A DNA stretch of 64,000 bases from Nocardioides campestrisoli (GTDB lineage: Bacteria > Actinomycetota > Actinomycetes > Propionibacteriales > Nocardioidaceae). The notes beneath the pieces are model-generated. The model was not told the DNA's origin. It saw only the letters and a program-made list of their open reading frames with translations, and ran no database searches. Both the position numbers and the translations under genes were made by a program. Location: contig NZ_CP061768.1 in assembly GCF_013624435.2 (NCBI RefSeq), positions 1,394,001 through 1,458,000 of the forward strand, in the 5' to 3' direction. Of this stretch, positions 15,762 to 26,074 are shown in pieces. The stretch's first letter is position 1. Every line of letters starts with the position of its first letter.

Positions 15762-16274
15762 ATGAACGAGAGCACCATCACCTTCAGCGGCTGGGTGGGG
15801 TCCGAGGTGACCCTGACGGAGGGGAGCAACGGCGTCGCGGTCGCCAGCTTCCGGGTGGGCAGCACGCCCCGGCGCTTCCGCGGCGGGAGGTGGGAGGACG
15901 GCGAGACCATCTGGTACGCGGTGAAGGCGTGGCGGGCGCTGGCCACCCACGTGGCGGCCTCGGTCCGCACCGGCGACCCCGTGGTGGTCTCGGGCCGGCT
16001 GGTGGCCGACGTGTGGAAGCGGGAGGACGGCACCGTCTCCACCCGGTACGTCGTGGTGGCCGCCTCCGTGGGGCACGACCTGACCCGGGGCACGAGCACG
16101 TTCCAGCGCGCCGCCAGGCCCGAACCCGTCCCGGTCCTCCAGGATGATCCGGTGCGTCGGGTCGTGCACTCCTACGACGAGGGCGGGCCCCGCCTCGACG
16201 GTGAGGGGCAGGTCGTGGGGGAGCCCGGGAGCCAGGCCGCCGGTGAGCCTCCGGGCGACGAGCCCGCTGCCTGA
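15762..16274 (+). CDS. ssb: Single-stranded DNA-binding protein, paralogue (SsbB type)
   Basis: A 170-residue protein. The OB-fold is evident: ITFSGWVGSEVTL, VASFRVGSTPRRF, and IWYAVKAWRALATHVAASVRTGDPVVVSGRLV. The tail is acidic and ends EPPGDEPAA, without the DDDIPF tip that recruits partners to canonical SSB, and the gene is not beside rpsF/rpsR, so this is a second SSB. From memory, M. tuberculosis Rv2478c occupies the same place next to Rv2477c (EttA). Streptomyces SsbB functions in chromosome segregation at sporulation; a similar accessory role is possible here. Confidence 0.85.
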   Translation: MNESTITFSGWVGSEVTLTEGSNGVAVASFRVGSTPRRFRGGRWEDGETIWYAVKAWRALATHVAASVRTGDPVVVSGRLVADVWKREDGTVSTRYVVVAASVGHDLTRGTSTFQRAARPEPVPVLQDDPVRRVVHSYDEGGPRLDGEGQVVGEPGSQAAGEPPGDEPAA

Positions 16275-16306
16275 CCCGCGCGTGCGATCCGCCCACCCCT
16301 CAGCGG

Positions 16307-16312
16307 TAAGGT
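16307..16312 (+). promoter_or_regulatory. Leaderless -10 box of ettA
   Basis: TAAGGT exactly 6 nt before ATG 16319. Confidence 0.6.
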
Positions 16313-16318
16313 CGCCGC

Positions 16319-18001
<1,683 letters not shown>

Positions 18002-18007
18002 GCCGGC

Positions 18008-18032
18008 GCCGCTCCGGGCCTCCCGGAGCGGC
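18008..18032 (+). terminator. GC-rich hairpin after ettA
   Basis: Arms GCCGCTCCGGG and CCCGGAGCGGC around a 3-nt loop give a perfect 11-bp stem 7 bp after the ettA stop. There is no U-tract, as is usual for actinobacterial terminators. Confidence 0.6.
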
Positions 18033-18079
18033 CGGAGCCTTCGGAGCCTCCTGGAGTCCTGCCCCGGGAGGCTCCGGGC

Positions 18080-18580
18080 TCACGGCGTCGCTTCGCGCAT
18101 CTCCATCTCGGGGTGCCGCGCGATCAGGTGGTCGGCGACGGCGTTCATCACCCGGCCCACCGCCTCGAGGTCCTCGCCCGAGACGAGGTCGACCAGGTTG
18201 GTCCGGACACCCGTCACGTGCACGTGGGCCGCACGGCGCAGCAGGTCCATCCCGTCGTCGGTGAGCGTCGCCACCACGCCGCGGCCGTCCTCGGGGGAGG
18301 CCGCCCGGCGTACGTAGCCGCTGCGCTCCAGCCGGGCGATCGTGTGCGTGACCCGGCTGCGGCTGTGGGCGAGCGCGTCGGCCAGCTGGGCCATCCGCAT
18401 CGCGCGTCCCTCGCGCTCCGAGAGCCGGACGAGGATCTCGTACTCCGCGAGCGAGATGTCGAAGGAGTCACGCAGGTCGTCGTCCAACCGGTCCAGCAGC
18501 AGGGTGTGGCCCAGCATCAGCGCCCGCCACGCCCGTTGTTGCGGCTCGTCGAGCCACTTGGTCGCCCCCGAGTCAGTCAT
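18080..18580 (-). CDS. MarR-family transcriptional regulator
   Basis: A 166-residue winged-helix regulator. The DNA-binding core reads MRMAQLADALAHSRSRVTHTIARLERSGYV (about 63-92) followed by the wing AASPEDGRGVVATLTDDG. TAGGGT (18588-18593) sits 7 nt before the ATG, so the mRNA is leaderless. It lies downstream of the thiolase gene but is separated from it by a strong hairpin, so it is probably a separate unit. Its target is not evident. Confidence 0.9.
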   Translation of the reverse strand: MTDSGATKWLDEPQQRAWRALMLGHTLLLDRLDDDLRDSFDISLAEYEILVRLSEREGRAMRMAQLADALAHSRSRVTHTIARLERSGYVRRAASPEDGRGVVATLTDDGMDLLRRAAHVHVTGVRTNLVDLVSGEDLEAVGRVMNAVADHLIARHPEMEMREATP

Positions 18581-18587
18581 GGGCCAG

Positions 18588-18593
18588 ACCCTA
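18588..18593 (-). promoter_or_regulatory. Leaderless -10 box of the marR gene
   Basis: ACCCTA on plus, TAGGGT on minus, 7 nt before the ATG. Confidence 0.55.
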
Positions 18594-18620
18594 TCCCGCT
18601 CCGGGCCTTGAGCGCGGCAA

Positions 18621-18658
18621 CGCCCGCCCCTAGAGCCTGACGGCTCCTGGGGCGGGCG
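18621..18658 (-). terminator. Terminator hairpin after the thiolase gene
   Basis: Long near-perfect stem with outer arms CGCCCGCCCC and GGGGCGGGCG and inner GCC-TGAC-GGC, located 22 bp after the thiolase stop and before the marR promoter. Confidence 0.65.
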
Positions 18659-18680
18659 CTGCGACGAGGTCGTACGAGGC

Positions 18681-19895
18681 TCAGATGCGCTCGAGGATGA
18701 GCGCCATGCCCTGGCCGCCGCCCACGCACATGGTGATCAGGCCGGTGGACTTGTCGTGCCAGTCGAGGCTGTTGAGCATCGTGGCCTGGAGCCGGGCGCC
18801 CGTCATGCCGAACGGGTGGCCGACGGCGATCGCGCCGCCGTTGACGTTGAGCCGGTCCAGGTCGATGCCGAGCTCCTGGTAGGAGGGCACCACCTGGGCG
18901 GCGAACGCCTCGTTGATCTCCACGAGGTCGATGTCGCCGATGCTCATCCCGGCGTGGGCCAGGGCGCGCTTGGTCGCCTCGACCGGGCCCAGGCCCATGA
19001 TCTCGGGGGAGAGGCCGGAGACGCCGGTGGAGACGATCCGGGCCAGCGGGGTGAGGCCCAGCTCGGCGGCCTTGGTGTCGCTCATCACCACGACGGCGGC
19101 GGCGCCGTCGTTCAGCGCGCAGCAGTTGCCGGCGGTGACCACGCCGTCGGGGCGGAAGACCGGCTGGAGCCCGGCGAGCGCCTCGTAGGTGACGCCGGCG
19201 CGGGGGCCGTCGTCGGCGCTCACCACGGTGCCGTCGGGGGTGGTGACCGGGGTGATCTCCCGGGCCCAGAAGCCGTCGGCGATCGCCTTCTCGGCGAGGT
19301 TCTGCGAGCGTGCCGCGAACTCGTCGAGCTCCTTGCGGTCCAGGCCGCGGAGCCGCGCGACGTTCTCGGCGGTCTGGCCCATGGCGATGTAGACGTCGGG
19401 GAGCACGCCGTCCTGGCGCGGGTCGTGCCAGTCCTGGCCGCCCTCGGCGAGCTTGGCGGTACGGCTCTGCGCGTCGTCGAAGAGCGGGTTCACCGTGTTG
19501 GGCAGGTGGTCCGAGGTGCCCTTGGCGAAGCGGGAGACGGTCTCGACGCCGGCCGAGATGAAGACGTCGCCCTCGCCGGCCTTGATCGCGTGGAAGGCCA
19601 TCCGGGTGGTCTGCACCGAGGAGGAGCAGTAGCGGGTGATGGTCGCGCCCGGGACGTCGTCCATCCCGTTGAGCACGTTGACCACACGACCCATGTTGTT
19701 GCCGGACTCGCCGCCGGGCAGGCCGCAGCCCAGCAGCGTGTCGTCGACGGTGTTCGGGTCCAGTGCGGGCACCTTGTCCAGGGCCGCCTTGATGATCGTG
19801 GCGGCCAGGTCGTCGGGCCGCAGATCCTTCAGGGACCCCTTGTTGGCGCGGCCGATCGGGGAACGAGCGGCGGAAACGATCACTGCCTCGGGCAT
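18681..19895 (-). CDS. Acetyl-CoA C-acyltransferase (thiolase)
   Basis: A 404-residue thiolase. The nucleophilic Cys90 is in [17 protein letters not shown] is at 328-334, His360 in GHPFG and the second catalytic Cys390 in TMCVGGG. It condenses or cleaves 3-ketoacyl-CoA; whether it is biosynthetic or a beta-oxidation FadA enzyme cannot be decided from sequence. AAGGAG precedes the ATG. A TAGGGT -10 box (19935-19940) lies upstream in the divergent gap with the thioesterase gene. No hydratase/dehydrogenase partner is adjacent. Confidence 0.92.
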   Translation of the reverse strand: MPEAVIVSAARSPIGRANKGSLKDLRPDDLAATIIKAALDKVPALDPNTVDDTLLGCGLPGGESGNNMGRVVNVLNGMDDVPGATITRYCSSSVQTTRMAFHAIKAGEGDVFISAGVETVSRFAKGTSDHLPNTVNPLFDDAQSRTAKLAEGGQDWHDPRQDGVLPDVYIAMGQTAENVARLRGLDRKELDEFAARSQNLAEKAIADGFWAREITPVTTPDGTVVSADDGPRAGVTYEALAGLQPVFRPDGVVTAGNCCALNDGAAAVVVMSDTKAAELGLTPLARIVSTGVSGLSPEIMGLGPVEATKRALAHAGMSIGDIDLVEINEAFAAQVVPSYQELGIDLDRLNVNGGAIAVGHPFGMTGARLQATMLNSLDWHDKSTGLITMCVGGGQGMALILERI

Positions 19896-19934
19896 GGAAG
19901 CTCCTTCATCGGGACTCTCGGTAGGGCCCTGGCC

Positions 19935-19940
19935 ACCCTA
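19935..19940 (-). promoter_or_regulatory. -10 element of the thiolase gene
   Basis: ACCCTA on plus, TAGGGT on minus, giving a leader of about 33 nt with AAGGAG. An inverted CTCTG/CAGAG pair lies just upstream. Confidence 0.45.
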
Positions 19941-20052
19941 CGTGGGCTCTGCGCCCAGAGTCAGGGTGCGCCCGCCCAACGGTCCTTGGCCATCGCGCCC
20001 CGACCGGGGAGGGCGCGGCGACCAGGGACCCGGAGGTGAGACGATCCGGTCC

Positions 20053-20934
20053 GTGCGCCACCTCTACGAGTGCCCGATGCGCTGGGCCGACCTGGACGTC
20101 CTCAACCACGTCAACAACGTGGTCTACCTCGACTACCTGCAGGAGGCCCGGGTCGACATGCTCCGCACCCACGCCCCCGCGCCCGCGGGCGGCCTGGCGG
20201 GCGCGCGTCCGGGTGAGGGGCTGGTCGTGGCCTCGCACGACATCACCTACCTGCGGTCCCTGCAGCTGCGTCCACGCCCGGTGAGCATCGAGTGCTGGGT
20301 GACGCAGGTGCGGGCGGCCAGCTTCACCATGGCCTACGAGATCTTCGACGAGGTCGACGGCGAGCGGACCGTCTACGCCCGGGCGACCACCGTGCTCACC
20401 CCCTTCGTCTTCGCCGAGGAGCGGCCGCGCAGACTGACCGCGGCCGAGCGGGAGGCGTTGGCCGGCTACGTCGAGCCGACCGCGTCCGAGCCGGCGCTGG
20501 CCGGACGGGAGTCCGCCGACGGGGAACCGGCCGAGCCCGCGAGCCGCTACCCGCTCCGGGTGCGGTTCAGCGACGTCGACGTCTACGGCCACGTCAACAA
20601 CGTGAAGTACGTGGAGTACTACCAGGAGGCGCGGGTGGCGATGATGGGCCGCCTCGCCGCCGAGGTCGAGGACCACGGCGTCGTGGTCGTGCTGGCCCGC
20701 ACCCAGGTGGAGTACCGGCAGCCGATCCTGTTCCGGTCCGAGCCCTACGAGGTGCTGAACTGGGTGACCCGGCTGGGCTCCCGGTCGGTGACGGTGGAGT
20801 CCGAGATCCGCGACGGCGACCGGGTGATGAGCCGGGCCAGGGTGGTGCTGGTCTACCTCGACCCGGTCACCGGGCGGAGTGCCGAGCCGCCGCCCGCCCT
20901 GCGGTCAAGGCTCGAGGAGGTCGCCGGCCGGTGA
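20053..20934 (+). CDS. Double-hotdog acyl-CoA thioesterase
   Basis: A 293-residue protein made of two 4HBT hotdog domains. The first carries RWADLDVLNHVNNVVYLDYL near residue 10 and the second RFSDVDVYGHVNNVKYVEYY near 175, each with the Asp/His/Asn pattern of the active site, so the gene arose by internal duplication. Both copies look intact. It should hydrolyse acyl-CoA thioesters. GTG 20053 is preceded by GGAGGTGAG about 12 nt upstream. Its 3' end overlaps the convergent glbO gene. M. tuberculosis Rv2475c holds a comparable place, from memory. Confidence 0.85.
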   Translation: MRHLYECPMRWADLDVLNHVNNVVYLDYLQEARVDMLRTHAPAPAGGLAGARPGEGLVVASHDITYLRSLQLRPRPVSIECWVTQVRAASFTMAYEIFDEVDGERTVYARATTVLTPFVFAEERPRRLTAAEREALAGYVEPTASEPALAGRESADGEPAEPASRYPLRVRFSDVDVYGHVNNVKYVEYYQEARVAMMGRLAAEVEDHGVVVVLARTQVEYRQPILFRSEPYEVLNWVTRLGSRSVTVESEIRDGDRVMSRARVVLVYLDPVTGRSAEPPPALRSRLEEVAGR

Positions 20935-21330
20935 CCCGCCGCTCGGTCCCTGCGGGACCTCGTTGGTGTTCACCATGAACTGCGCGGCGTGGGTGACGTA
21001 GTCCCAGAGCTTCGCGTCCTGCTCGGGGGTGAGGGCCGCCTTGTCCAGTCCGGCGCGGAAGTGGACCAGCCAGTGCTGCGCAGCCGTCGGGGTCACCTCG
21101 AACGGGGCGTGCCGCATCCGCAGCCGCGGGTGCCCGCGGGTCTCGGAGTACGTGCCGGGTCCGCCCCAGTACTGGGCCAGGAAGAGCGCGAACCGGTCGG
21201 CCGCCGGGCCGAGGTCCTCCTCGGGATACATGGGACGCAGCAGCGGGTCCTGCGCGACCCCTTCGTAGAAGGTGTCCACGACGGTACGGATGGTGTCCAT
21301 TCCGCCGATCTCGTCGTAGAAGGTGCTCAC
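20905..21330 (-). CDS. glbO: Group II truncated haemoglobin (trHbO)
   Basis: A 141-residue globin. FYDEIGG, FLAQYWGGPGTYSETRGHPRLRMRH (here split, residues about 60-84) and the final VNTNE match mycobacterial GlbO closely, including the proximal-His segment LRMRHAPF and the distal Tyr/Trp positions. It binds O2 and NO and is linked to oxygen handling and nitrosative stress. GTG 21330 is preferred because CACAAT lies 7 nt upstream; an ATG at 21339 adds three residues. Its end overlaps the thioesterase gene by 30 bp on the other strand. Confidence 0.9.
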   Translation of the reverse strand: MSTFYDEIGGMDTIRTVVDTFYEGVAQDPLLRPMYPEEDLGPAADRFALFLAQYWGGPGTYSETRGHPRLRMRHAPFEVTPTAAQHWLVHFRAGLDKAALTPEQDAKLWDYVTHAAQFMVNTNEVPQGPSGGSPAGDLLEP

Positions 21331-21337
21331 GCGTCCC

Positions 21338-21343
21338 ATTGTG
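21338..21343 (-). promoter_or_regulatory. Leaderless -10 box of glbO
   Basis: ATTGTG on plus, CACAAT on minus, 7 nt before GTG 21330. Confidence 0.4.
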
Positions 21344-21359
21344 CCGGGCCGGTTTCCAC

Positions 21360-22484
21360 TCAGCGCACCGGGCGGGTGGGGGAGGGGGGCTCCTCGCCGT
21401 CGACCGGCTCCCGGTCCGGCCCGCGCTCCGCCGCCCCGGACCGTGCGGGAGCCCCGGACCGCTCGGACGTCTCGGGCGCCTCGGGGGTCCACTCGACGTA
21501 CCGGGTGTGCGGGATGACGATCCCCTCGTGGTCGAAGCGGGCCTTGACCCGCTCGCGCAGCGCGCGGGCGACCGACCACTGCTCCATCGGCGCGGTCTTC
21601 AGCGAGACGCGCAGGGTGATCCCGTCGAGGGTCATCGCCTCCACCCCGGGCTCCTCCGGCTCCTCGATCACCCGGCCCTGGAAGTCCTCGTCCTGCCACA
21701 TGCTCGTGGCCACCTCGCCCAGCACCTGGCGCGCGTGCACCAGGTCGGCGTCGTAGGTGACGGTGATGTCGAGGACCGCGCGGGCCCAGTTCTGGCTCAT
21801 GTTGCCGACCCGCAGGATCTCGCCGTTGCGCACGTACCAGACGGTGCCGTTGGCGTCGCGCAGCCGGGTGACACGCAGGCTGACCGCCTCCACCGTGCCG
21901 GACGCCTCTCCGAGGTCGACCACGTCGCCCACGCCGTACTGGTCCTCGATCAGCATGAAGATGCCGGACAGGAAGTCCTTGACCAGCGTCTGGGCGCCGA
22001 AGCCGAGTGCCAGGCCGACGATCCCGGCGCTGGCGATGATCGGGGCGATGTTGACGCCCAGCTCGGAGAGGATCATGGTCGCCGCGACCGCGAGGACCAC
22101 GCCGCTGATGATGCTCTTGAGCAGGCTGCCCATGGTCTTGGCCCGCTGGATGCGGCGGGCCCGGGCGGCCAGGTCCCGCGGCGAGGTCTCGACGCTGCGT
22201 CCCAGTCGTGCCGAGGTGGTGCTCGCGGCCCGGGCGAACCGGTCGGGCACCATGCCGAGCTCGGCGCGGCGCACCACACGGTCGACGAGCCGGTGCAGCA
22301 CCCAGCGCACCAGGAGCGCGCCGAGCACGAGCAGCGTGATTGTCAACGGCTTGCCGATCAGGAGGTCGGCGGCCTGGGCCAGGTCGGCGTTCCCGGTGGC
22401 CTCCTCGGTCCAGCCGCACAGGGCCTGACCGTCCTCGCACACCTGACTGGTCTGCTCGCTGGTCTGCAGGGGGAGTGCTGGCAT
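21360..22484 (-). CDS. mscS: Small-conductance mechanosensitive channel, MscS family
   Basis: A 374-residue protein. Helices at about 43-62 and 118-140, then the pore helix ASAGIVGLALGFGAQTLVKDFLSG (split; about 150-173) and the beta domain GDVVDLGEASGTVEAVSLRVTRLRD. These are the MscS core: the channel opens on membrane tension to release solutes. The last 45 residues are a Pro/Ser/Glu-rich cytoplasmic tail. A CATACT box lies 7 nt before the ATG. It lies 29 bp upstream of glbO on the same strand. Confidence 0.9.
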   Translation of the reverse strand: MPALPLQTSEQTSQVCEDGQALCGWTEEATGNADLAQAADLLIGKPLTITLLVLGALLVRWVLHRLVDRVVRRAELGMVPDRFARAASTTSARLGRSVETSPRDLAARARRIQRAKTMGSLLKSIISGVVLAVAATMILSELGVNIAPIIASAGIVGLALGFGAQTLVKDFLSGIFMLIEDQYGVGDVVDLGEASGTVEAVSLRVTRLRDANGTVWYVRNGEILRVGNMSQNWARAVLDITVTYDADLVHARQVLGEVATSMWQDEDFQGRVIEEPEEPGVEAMTLDGITLRVSLKTAPMEQWSVARALRERVKARFDHEGIVIPHTRYVEWTPEAPETSERSGAPARSGAAERGPDREPVDGEEPPSPTRPVR

Positions 22485-22491
22485 GGCCCTC

Positions 22492-22497
22492 AGTATG
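22492..22497 (-). promoter_or_regulatory. Leaderless -10 box of mscS
   Basis: AGTATG on plus, CATACT on minus, 7 nt before ATG 22484. Confidence 0.45.
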
Positions 22498-22551
22498 GCG
22501 AGCCGCTGGTGACCGTTCGTGGTCAGGTGCAGGTCGGCGGAGCCGTCGCGA

Positions 22552-22557
22552 TATCCT
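22552..22557 (+). promoter_or_regulatory. Leaderless -10 box of the small membrane protein gene
   Basis: TATCCT 7 nt before GTG 22565. Confidence 0.5.
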
Positions 22558-22564
22558 TCCCCGC

Positions 22565-22942
22565 GTGACCTCCACGAGCTCCTCCGAGACCAGCCCCGCC
22601 CGCGTCCTGCGCTCGTCGCTGCGACTGATCGTCCCGGTGGCCGTGATGGGCAGCGTGCTGCTGGCCTCGCCCGCCCTGGCCGACGTCCCGGAGAACTGGA
22701 CGCAGCCCGACTCCGTCTCGGCGCTCCAGTTCCTGCTGATCCTCGTCGGGCTGCCGCTGGGCGGCGTCGCCCTGATCACCCTGCTGTTCTACGCCCCCAT
22801 CCTGGCCCGCGGCGAGAAGATCTCCTCCAGCTCCTCGCCGGTCGAGGACCAGTGGCTCGGCGGCCCGCGAGCCGGACGCGGTGAGCTCGAGGGCTCCTCG
22901 TCCTCGGAGAAGGAGACCGGTGGCGCCAGTGGCACCTGGTGA
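22565..22942 (+). CDS. Small membrane protein with signal peptide, unknown function
   Basis: A protein of 125 residues. The N-terminus has a signal sequence (LRLIVPVAVMGSVLLASPALA with likely cleavage after ALA, about residue 36), a short outside segment, one transmembrane helix (FLLILVGLPLGGVALITLLFY) and a Ser/Gly/Glu-rich cytoplasmic tail. No catalytic motif is visible. GTG is chosen on the leaderless TATCCT. It overlaps the DUF5130 gene by 23 bp and is almost certainly cotranscribed with it. Confidence 0.75.
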   Translation: MTSTSSSETSPARVLRSSLRLIVPVAVMGSVLLASPALADVPENWTQPDSVSALQFLLILVGLPLGGVALITLLFYAPILARGEKISSSSSPVEDQWLGGPRAGRGELEGSSSSEKETGGASGTW

Positions 22943-23312
22943 GCTGACCTCGAGCCAACGCGCCGAGCTCGACCGCGTCATCCGCGCGGCCGAGCAGGCC
23001 ACGCGGTTCGAGTTCTCCCTCTTCCGTGGCGTGGTGACCGGTGAGCCGCGAGAGTTCGCCCGTCGCCTGCACGCCGCCCTGGCCAGCCCGGACCGCAGCG
23101 TGCTGGTCATGGTGGACCCGACGGCCCACCTGCTCGAGGTGGTGACGGGCGCCGAGGTGCGCCGCCACCTCACCGACGCCGAGGTCGAGCTCGCGGTGGC
23201 CGAGATGGCCACCACGATGGCCGGAGGCGACGAGGTCGCGGGGCTCAAGCGCGGCATCGCACTGCTCGCCGAGCACGCGATCCCGCCCCGCACCCTGCAC
23301 TCGGGCTCCTAG
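22920..23312 (+). CDS. DUF5130-type protein
   Basis: A 130-residue soluble protein. ELTSSQRAELDRVIRAAEQATRF, SVLVMVDPTAHLLEVVTGAEVRRHL and a C-terminal LLAEHAIPP resemble the DUF5130/TPM-like proteins of actinobacteria (Rv2468c region, from memory). The biochemical role is unknown. AAGGAGA lies only 3 nt before GTG 22920; a second in-frame GTG at 22929 has better spacing and may be used. The gene is translationally linked to the preceding membrane protein. Confidence 0.75.
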   Translation: MAPVAPGELTSSQRAELDRVIRAAEQATRFEFSLFRGVVTGEPREFARRLHAALASPDRSVLVMVDPTAHLLEVVTGAEVRRHLTDAEVELAVAEMATTMAGGDEVAGLKRGIALLAEHAIPPRTLHSGS

Positions 23313-23386
23313 CCGCTCGAGCCCCGCACGGCGAACGCCTGCGCGGGCCGTGGCAGGACCCAGGACGAACGCAGCACCAAGAACGA

Positions 23387-23421
23387 AGGAGCCCCGGACC
23401 GCCAGGCGGTCCGGGGCTCCT
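23387..23421. terminator. Bidirectional terminator between DUF5130 and pepN genes
   Basis: Perfect 35-bp palindrome with 17-bp arms (each side beginning AGGAGCCCCGG or ending CCGGGGCTCCT) between two convergent genes; the strongest symmetrical hairpin in the window. Confidence 0.8.
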
Positions 23422-23437
23422 GTGCTTCTCAGCGCAC

Positions 23438-26005
23438 TCAGGCGCCGGCGGCCCGGGTGTCGCACGCCTGCGCGTCCAGCGCGCGCACCACGTCGGCCAC
23501 GCCCTCGCGGGCGTACCGCTGGGCGGCCTTGGGTGCGTCGGTGGCAGCGAGCCACTGCTCGACCCGGTCGACCAGCTCCGGCGAGGCCAGGGCCTTGGGG
23601 AAGCCGTGCTCGAGCACGATCGAGGCCTTGTGGAAGCCCAGCGTGTCGATCAGCGTGCCGGCCGCGTCCAGGTACTTCTCCAGGTACGGCGCCACGACCT
23701 CGTCCTGACCGGCGCGGAAGATGGACAAGACCATCTCCCGGGAGGTCTCGTTTGGCGTCGCGGGATCCATGATCGCCTCCCAGCCCAGTGCCTTCGCCTC
23801 CGCGGTCGGCTGGGCCACCCGGGCGGCGGCCGCCTTCTCCTGGCCCGAGATGGTCCGGTCGCGCTCCAGCTCGGCGTCGATCTGCGCGTCGCCGAACCGG
23901 CCGCCCGCGGCGAGCCCGGTGATCAGGGTCCAGCGCAGGTCCTGGTCGACGACCAGGCCCTCGACCTGCAGCGAGCCGTCGAGCAGCGCCTCCAGGTCGG
24001 CCAGGCCGGCCTCCGAGCGGGCCGCGCCGGCGTACGCCCGGGCGAAGGTGAGCTGGTGGTCGCTGGCGGGCTCGGCGGCGAGCAGCAGCTCGCGCAGTCC
24101 CGCCTCCCACTCGGCACGCAGCTCGGCGCGGGAGCCCGGGTCGGAGTAGAGGTTGACGGCCATGGCGGCAGAGACCGGGATCCGGGTGACGCCCCAGGAG
24201 TCGGTCTCGGTGCCGATGTTGGCCAGCACCAGCCGGACGAAGTCACGCGCCGGCAGCTCGGCGTCGCGGGTCATGTCCCAGGTGGCGCCCCAGACCAGGG
24301 CCCGGGCCAGCGAGTCGTCGAGCCGGGAGAGCCCGGTGACCGCCGTGTCCAGGGAGCGCTCGTCGAGCCGGATCTTGGCGTAGGCGTGGTCCTCGTCGTT
24401 GAGCAGCAGCAGCGCGGGCTGGCGCTCCCCGACGAGCTCGGCGACCGCGGTGGAGGCGCCCTCCACGTCGACCTCGAGGTAGTGGCGACGGACCAGCCGC
24501 TCGGTCCCGGCCTCGCCCGGCTCGGCGTCGTAGAGGCCGATGCCCAGCCGGTGCCGGCGCAGCGTCGGGTAGTCCGCCGGAGCGCTCTGCTCGACGGTGA
24601 AGGAGGTGTAGCGGCCCTCGTCGTCCAGCTCGAAGGACGGGCGCAGGGTGTTGACCCCCGCGGTCTGCAGCCACTCCCGGGCCCAGCCCTGCAGCTCACG
24701 GCCCGAGGAGCGCTCCAGCGCCGCCAGCAGGTCGTCGAACGTGGCGTTGCCGAACGCGTGGTCCTTGAAGTACTGGCGCAGACCGGCCACGAAGGGCTCC
24801 AGGCCGACCCAGGCCACCAGCTGCTTGAGCACCGAGGCGCCCTTGGCGTAGGTGATCATGTCGAAGTTGACCTCGACCGCGTGCAGGTCGACGTTGTCGG
24901 CCGCGATCGGGTGGGTGCTCGGCAGCTGGTCGGCGCGGTAGCCGGTCTGCTTGCGGGCGTTGGCGAAGCCGGTCCAGGCGTCGGTGAAGTCCGTGGCCTC
25001 CGCCTCGCACCAGTAGCAGGCCCACTCCGCGAACGACTCGTTGAGCCAGAGGTCGTCCCACCACTTCATGGTCACCAGGTTGCCGAACCACATGTGCGCC
25101 ATCTCGTGGGTGATCACCGAGGTGCGGAACTCGTAGAACGAGCGCGGCTGGCGGCTGCGGGGCAGGTACTCGTCGCGCAGCGTGACGCAGCCGGCGTTCT
25201 CCATCGCGCCCATGTTGTACTCCGGCACGTAGAGCTGGTCGTACTTGCCGAAGGGGTAGGGGAAGTCGAACTTCTCCTCGAAGAACCCGAAGCTCTGCTT
25301 GGTGGTGCGCACCAGCTCCTCGGTGTCCATGTGCTCGACCAGCGACTGGCGGCAGTAGTGGCCCAGCGGGATGGTGCCGAACTTGCCCTCGTAGGTGTCG
25401 AGCACCTCGTGGTACTCACCGGCGACGATCGCGGTGATGTAGGTCGACATCCGGACCGTGGGCTCGAAGCGCCACACCGCGGTGCCGTTCCCGGCGGGCT
25501 CGGGCTGGGGCGTGGGGGAGTTGGAGACCACTTTCCAGTGCTCGGGCGCGGTCACCTGGAACGTGAAGCTGGACTTGAGGTCGGGCTGCTCGAAGGTGGT
25601 GAAGACCCGGCGGGCGTCCGGCACCTCGAACTGGCTGTAGAGGTAGACCCGCTGGTCGGCCGGGTCGACGAAGCGGTGCAGGCCCTCGCCGGTGTGGCTG
25701 TAGGTGCAGTCGGCGCGGACCACCAGCACGTTGTCGGCCTCGAGGCCGTCCAGGGCGATCCGGCTGTCGGCGTACGCGGTGGCGGGGTCCAGGGACCGGC
25801 CGTTGAGGGTGATCTCGTGCACCGTGGCGTCGACGAGGTCGGCGAAGGTGCTCGCGCCGGGCTCCCGGCAGGAGAACTCGAGGGTGGTCGTCGAGCCGAA
25901 GGTCTTCTCCCCGGTGGTCAGGTCCAGCTCGACGGTGTACGACGTCACGTCCAGGAGGGCGGCGCGGGTGGCGGCCTCGTCCCGTGTGAGGTTAGTTCCA
26001 GGCAT
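23438..26005 (-). CDS. pepN: Aminopeptidase N (M1 family)
   Basis: An 855-residue M1 metallopeptidase. GAMEN is at 266-270, the zinc motif HEMAHMWFGN begins at 300, and the third ligand Glu is in NESFAEW. Conserved VNFDMITYAKGASVLKQL follows, and the ERAP1-like C-terminal domain is full length. It trims N-terminal residues from peptides and probably finishes the work of the Clp protease. ATG 26005 (MPGTNL) is chosen because CATGAT sits exactly 7 nt upstream; the longer frame from 26017 would place the start inside that box. Divergent from the Rv2466c-like gene, as in M. tuberculosis. Confidence 0.94.
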   Translation of the reverse strand: MPGTNLTRDEAATRAALLDVTSYTVELDLTTGEKTFGSTTTLEFSCREPGASTFADLVDATVHEITLNGRSLDPATAYADSRIALDGLEADNVLVVRADCTYSHTGEGLHRFVDPADQRVYLYSQFEVPDARRVFTTFEQPDLKSSFTFQVTAPEHWKVVSNSPTPQPEPAGNGTAVWRFEPTVRMSTYITAIVAGEYHEVLDTYEGKFGTIPLGHYCRQSLVEHMDTEELVRTTKQSFGFFEEKFDFPYPFGKYDQLYVPEYNMGAMENAGCVTLRDEYLPRSRQPRSFYEFRTSVITHEMAHMWFGNLVTMKWWDDLWLNESFAEWACYWCEAEATDFTDAWTGFANARKQTGYRADQLPSTHPIAADNVDLHAVEVNFDMITYAKGASVLKQLVAWVGLEPFVAGLRQYFKDHAFGNATFDDLLAALERSSGRELQGWAREWLQTAGVNTLRPSFELDDEGRYTSFTVEQSAPADYPTLRRHRLGIGLYDAEPGEAGTERLVRRHYLEVDVEGASTAVAELVGERQPALLLLNDEDHAYAKIRLDERSLDTAVTGLSRLDDSLARALVWGATWDMTRDAELPARDFVRLVLANIGTETDSWGVTRIPVSAAMAVNLYSDPGSRAELRAEWEAGLRELLLAAEPASDHQLTFARAYAGAARSEAGLADLEALLDGSLQVEGLVVDQDLRWTLITGLAAGGRFGDAQIDAELERDRTISGQEKAAAARVAQPTAEAKALGWEAIMDPATPNETSREMVLSIFRAGQDEVVAPYLEKYLDAAGTLIDTLGFHKASIVLEHGFPKALASPELVDRVEQWLAATDAPKAAQRYAREGVADVVRALDAQACDTRAAGA

Positions 26006-26012
26006 GCCCCGC

Positions 26013-26018
26013 ATCATG
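26013..26018 (-). promoter_or_regulatory. Leaderless -10 box of pepN
   Basis: ATCATG on plus, CATGAT on minus, 7 nt before ATG 26005. Confidence 0.4.
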
Positions 26019-26074
26019 TCACCGCGCCCTGGAGAGTCCCAGTGTCGCCTGGCACTGTCTGCTTGACTTCAGGA

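Noticed and set aside
23606-26074. Upstream extension of the Rv2466c-like frame
   Set aside because: It is the antisense shadow of pepN; homology to Rv2466c begins at ATG 26075.
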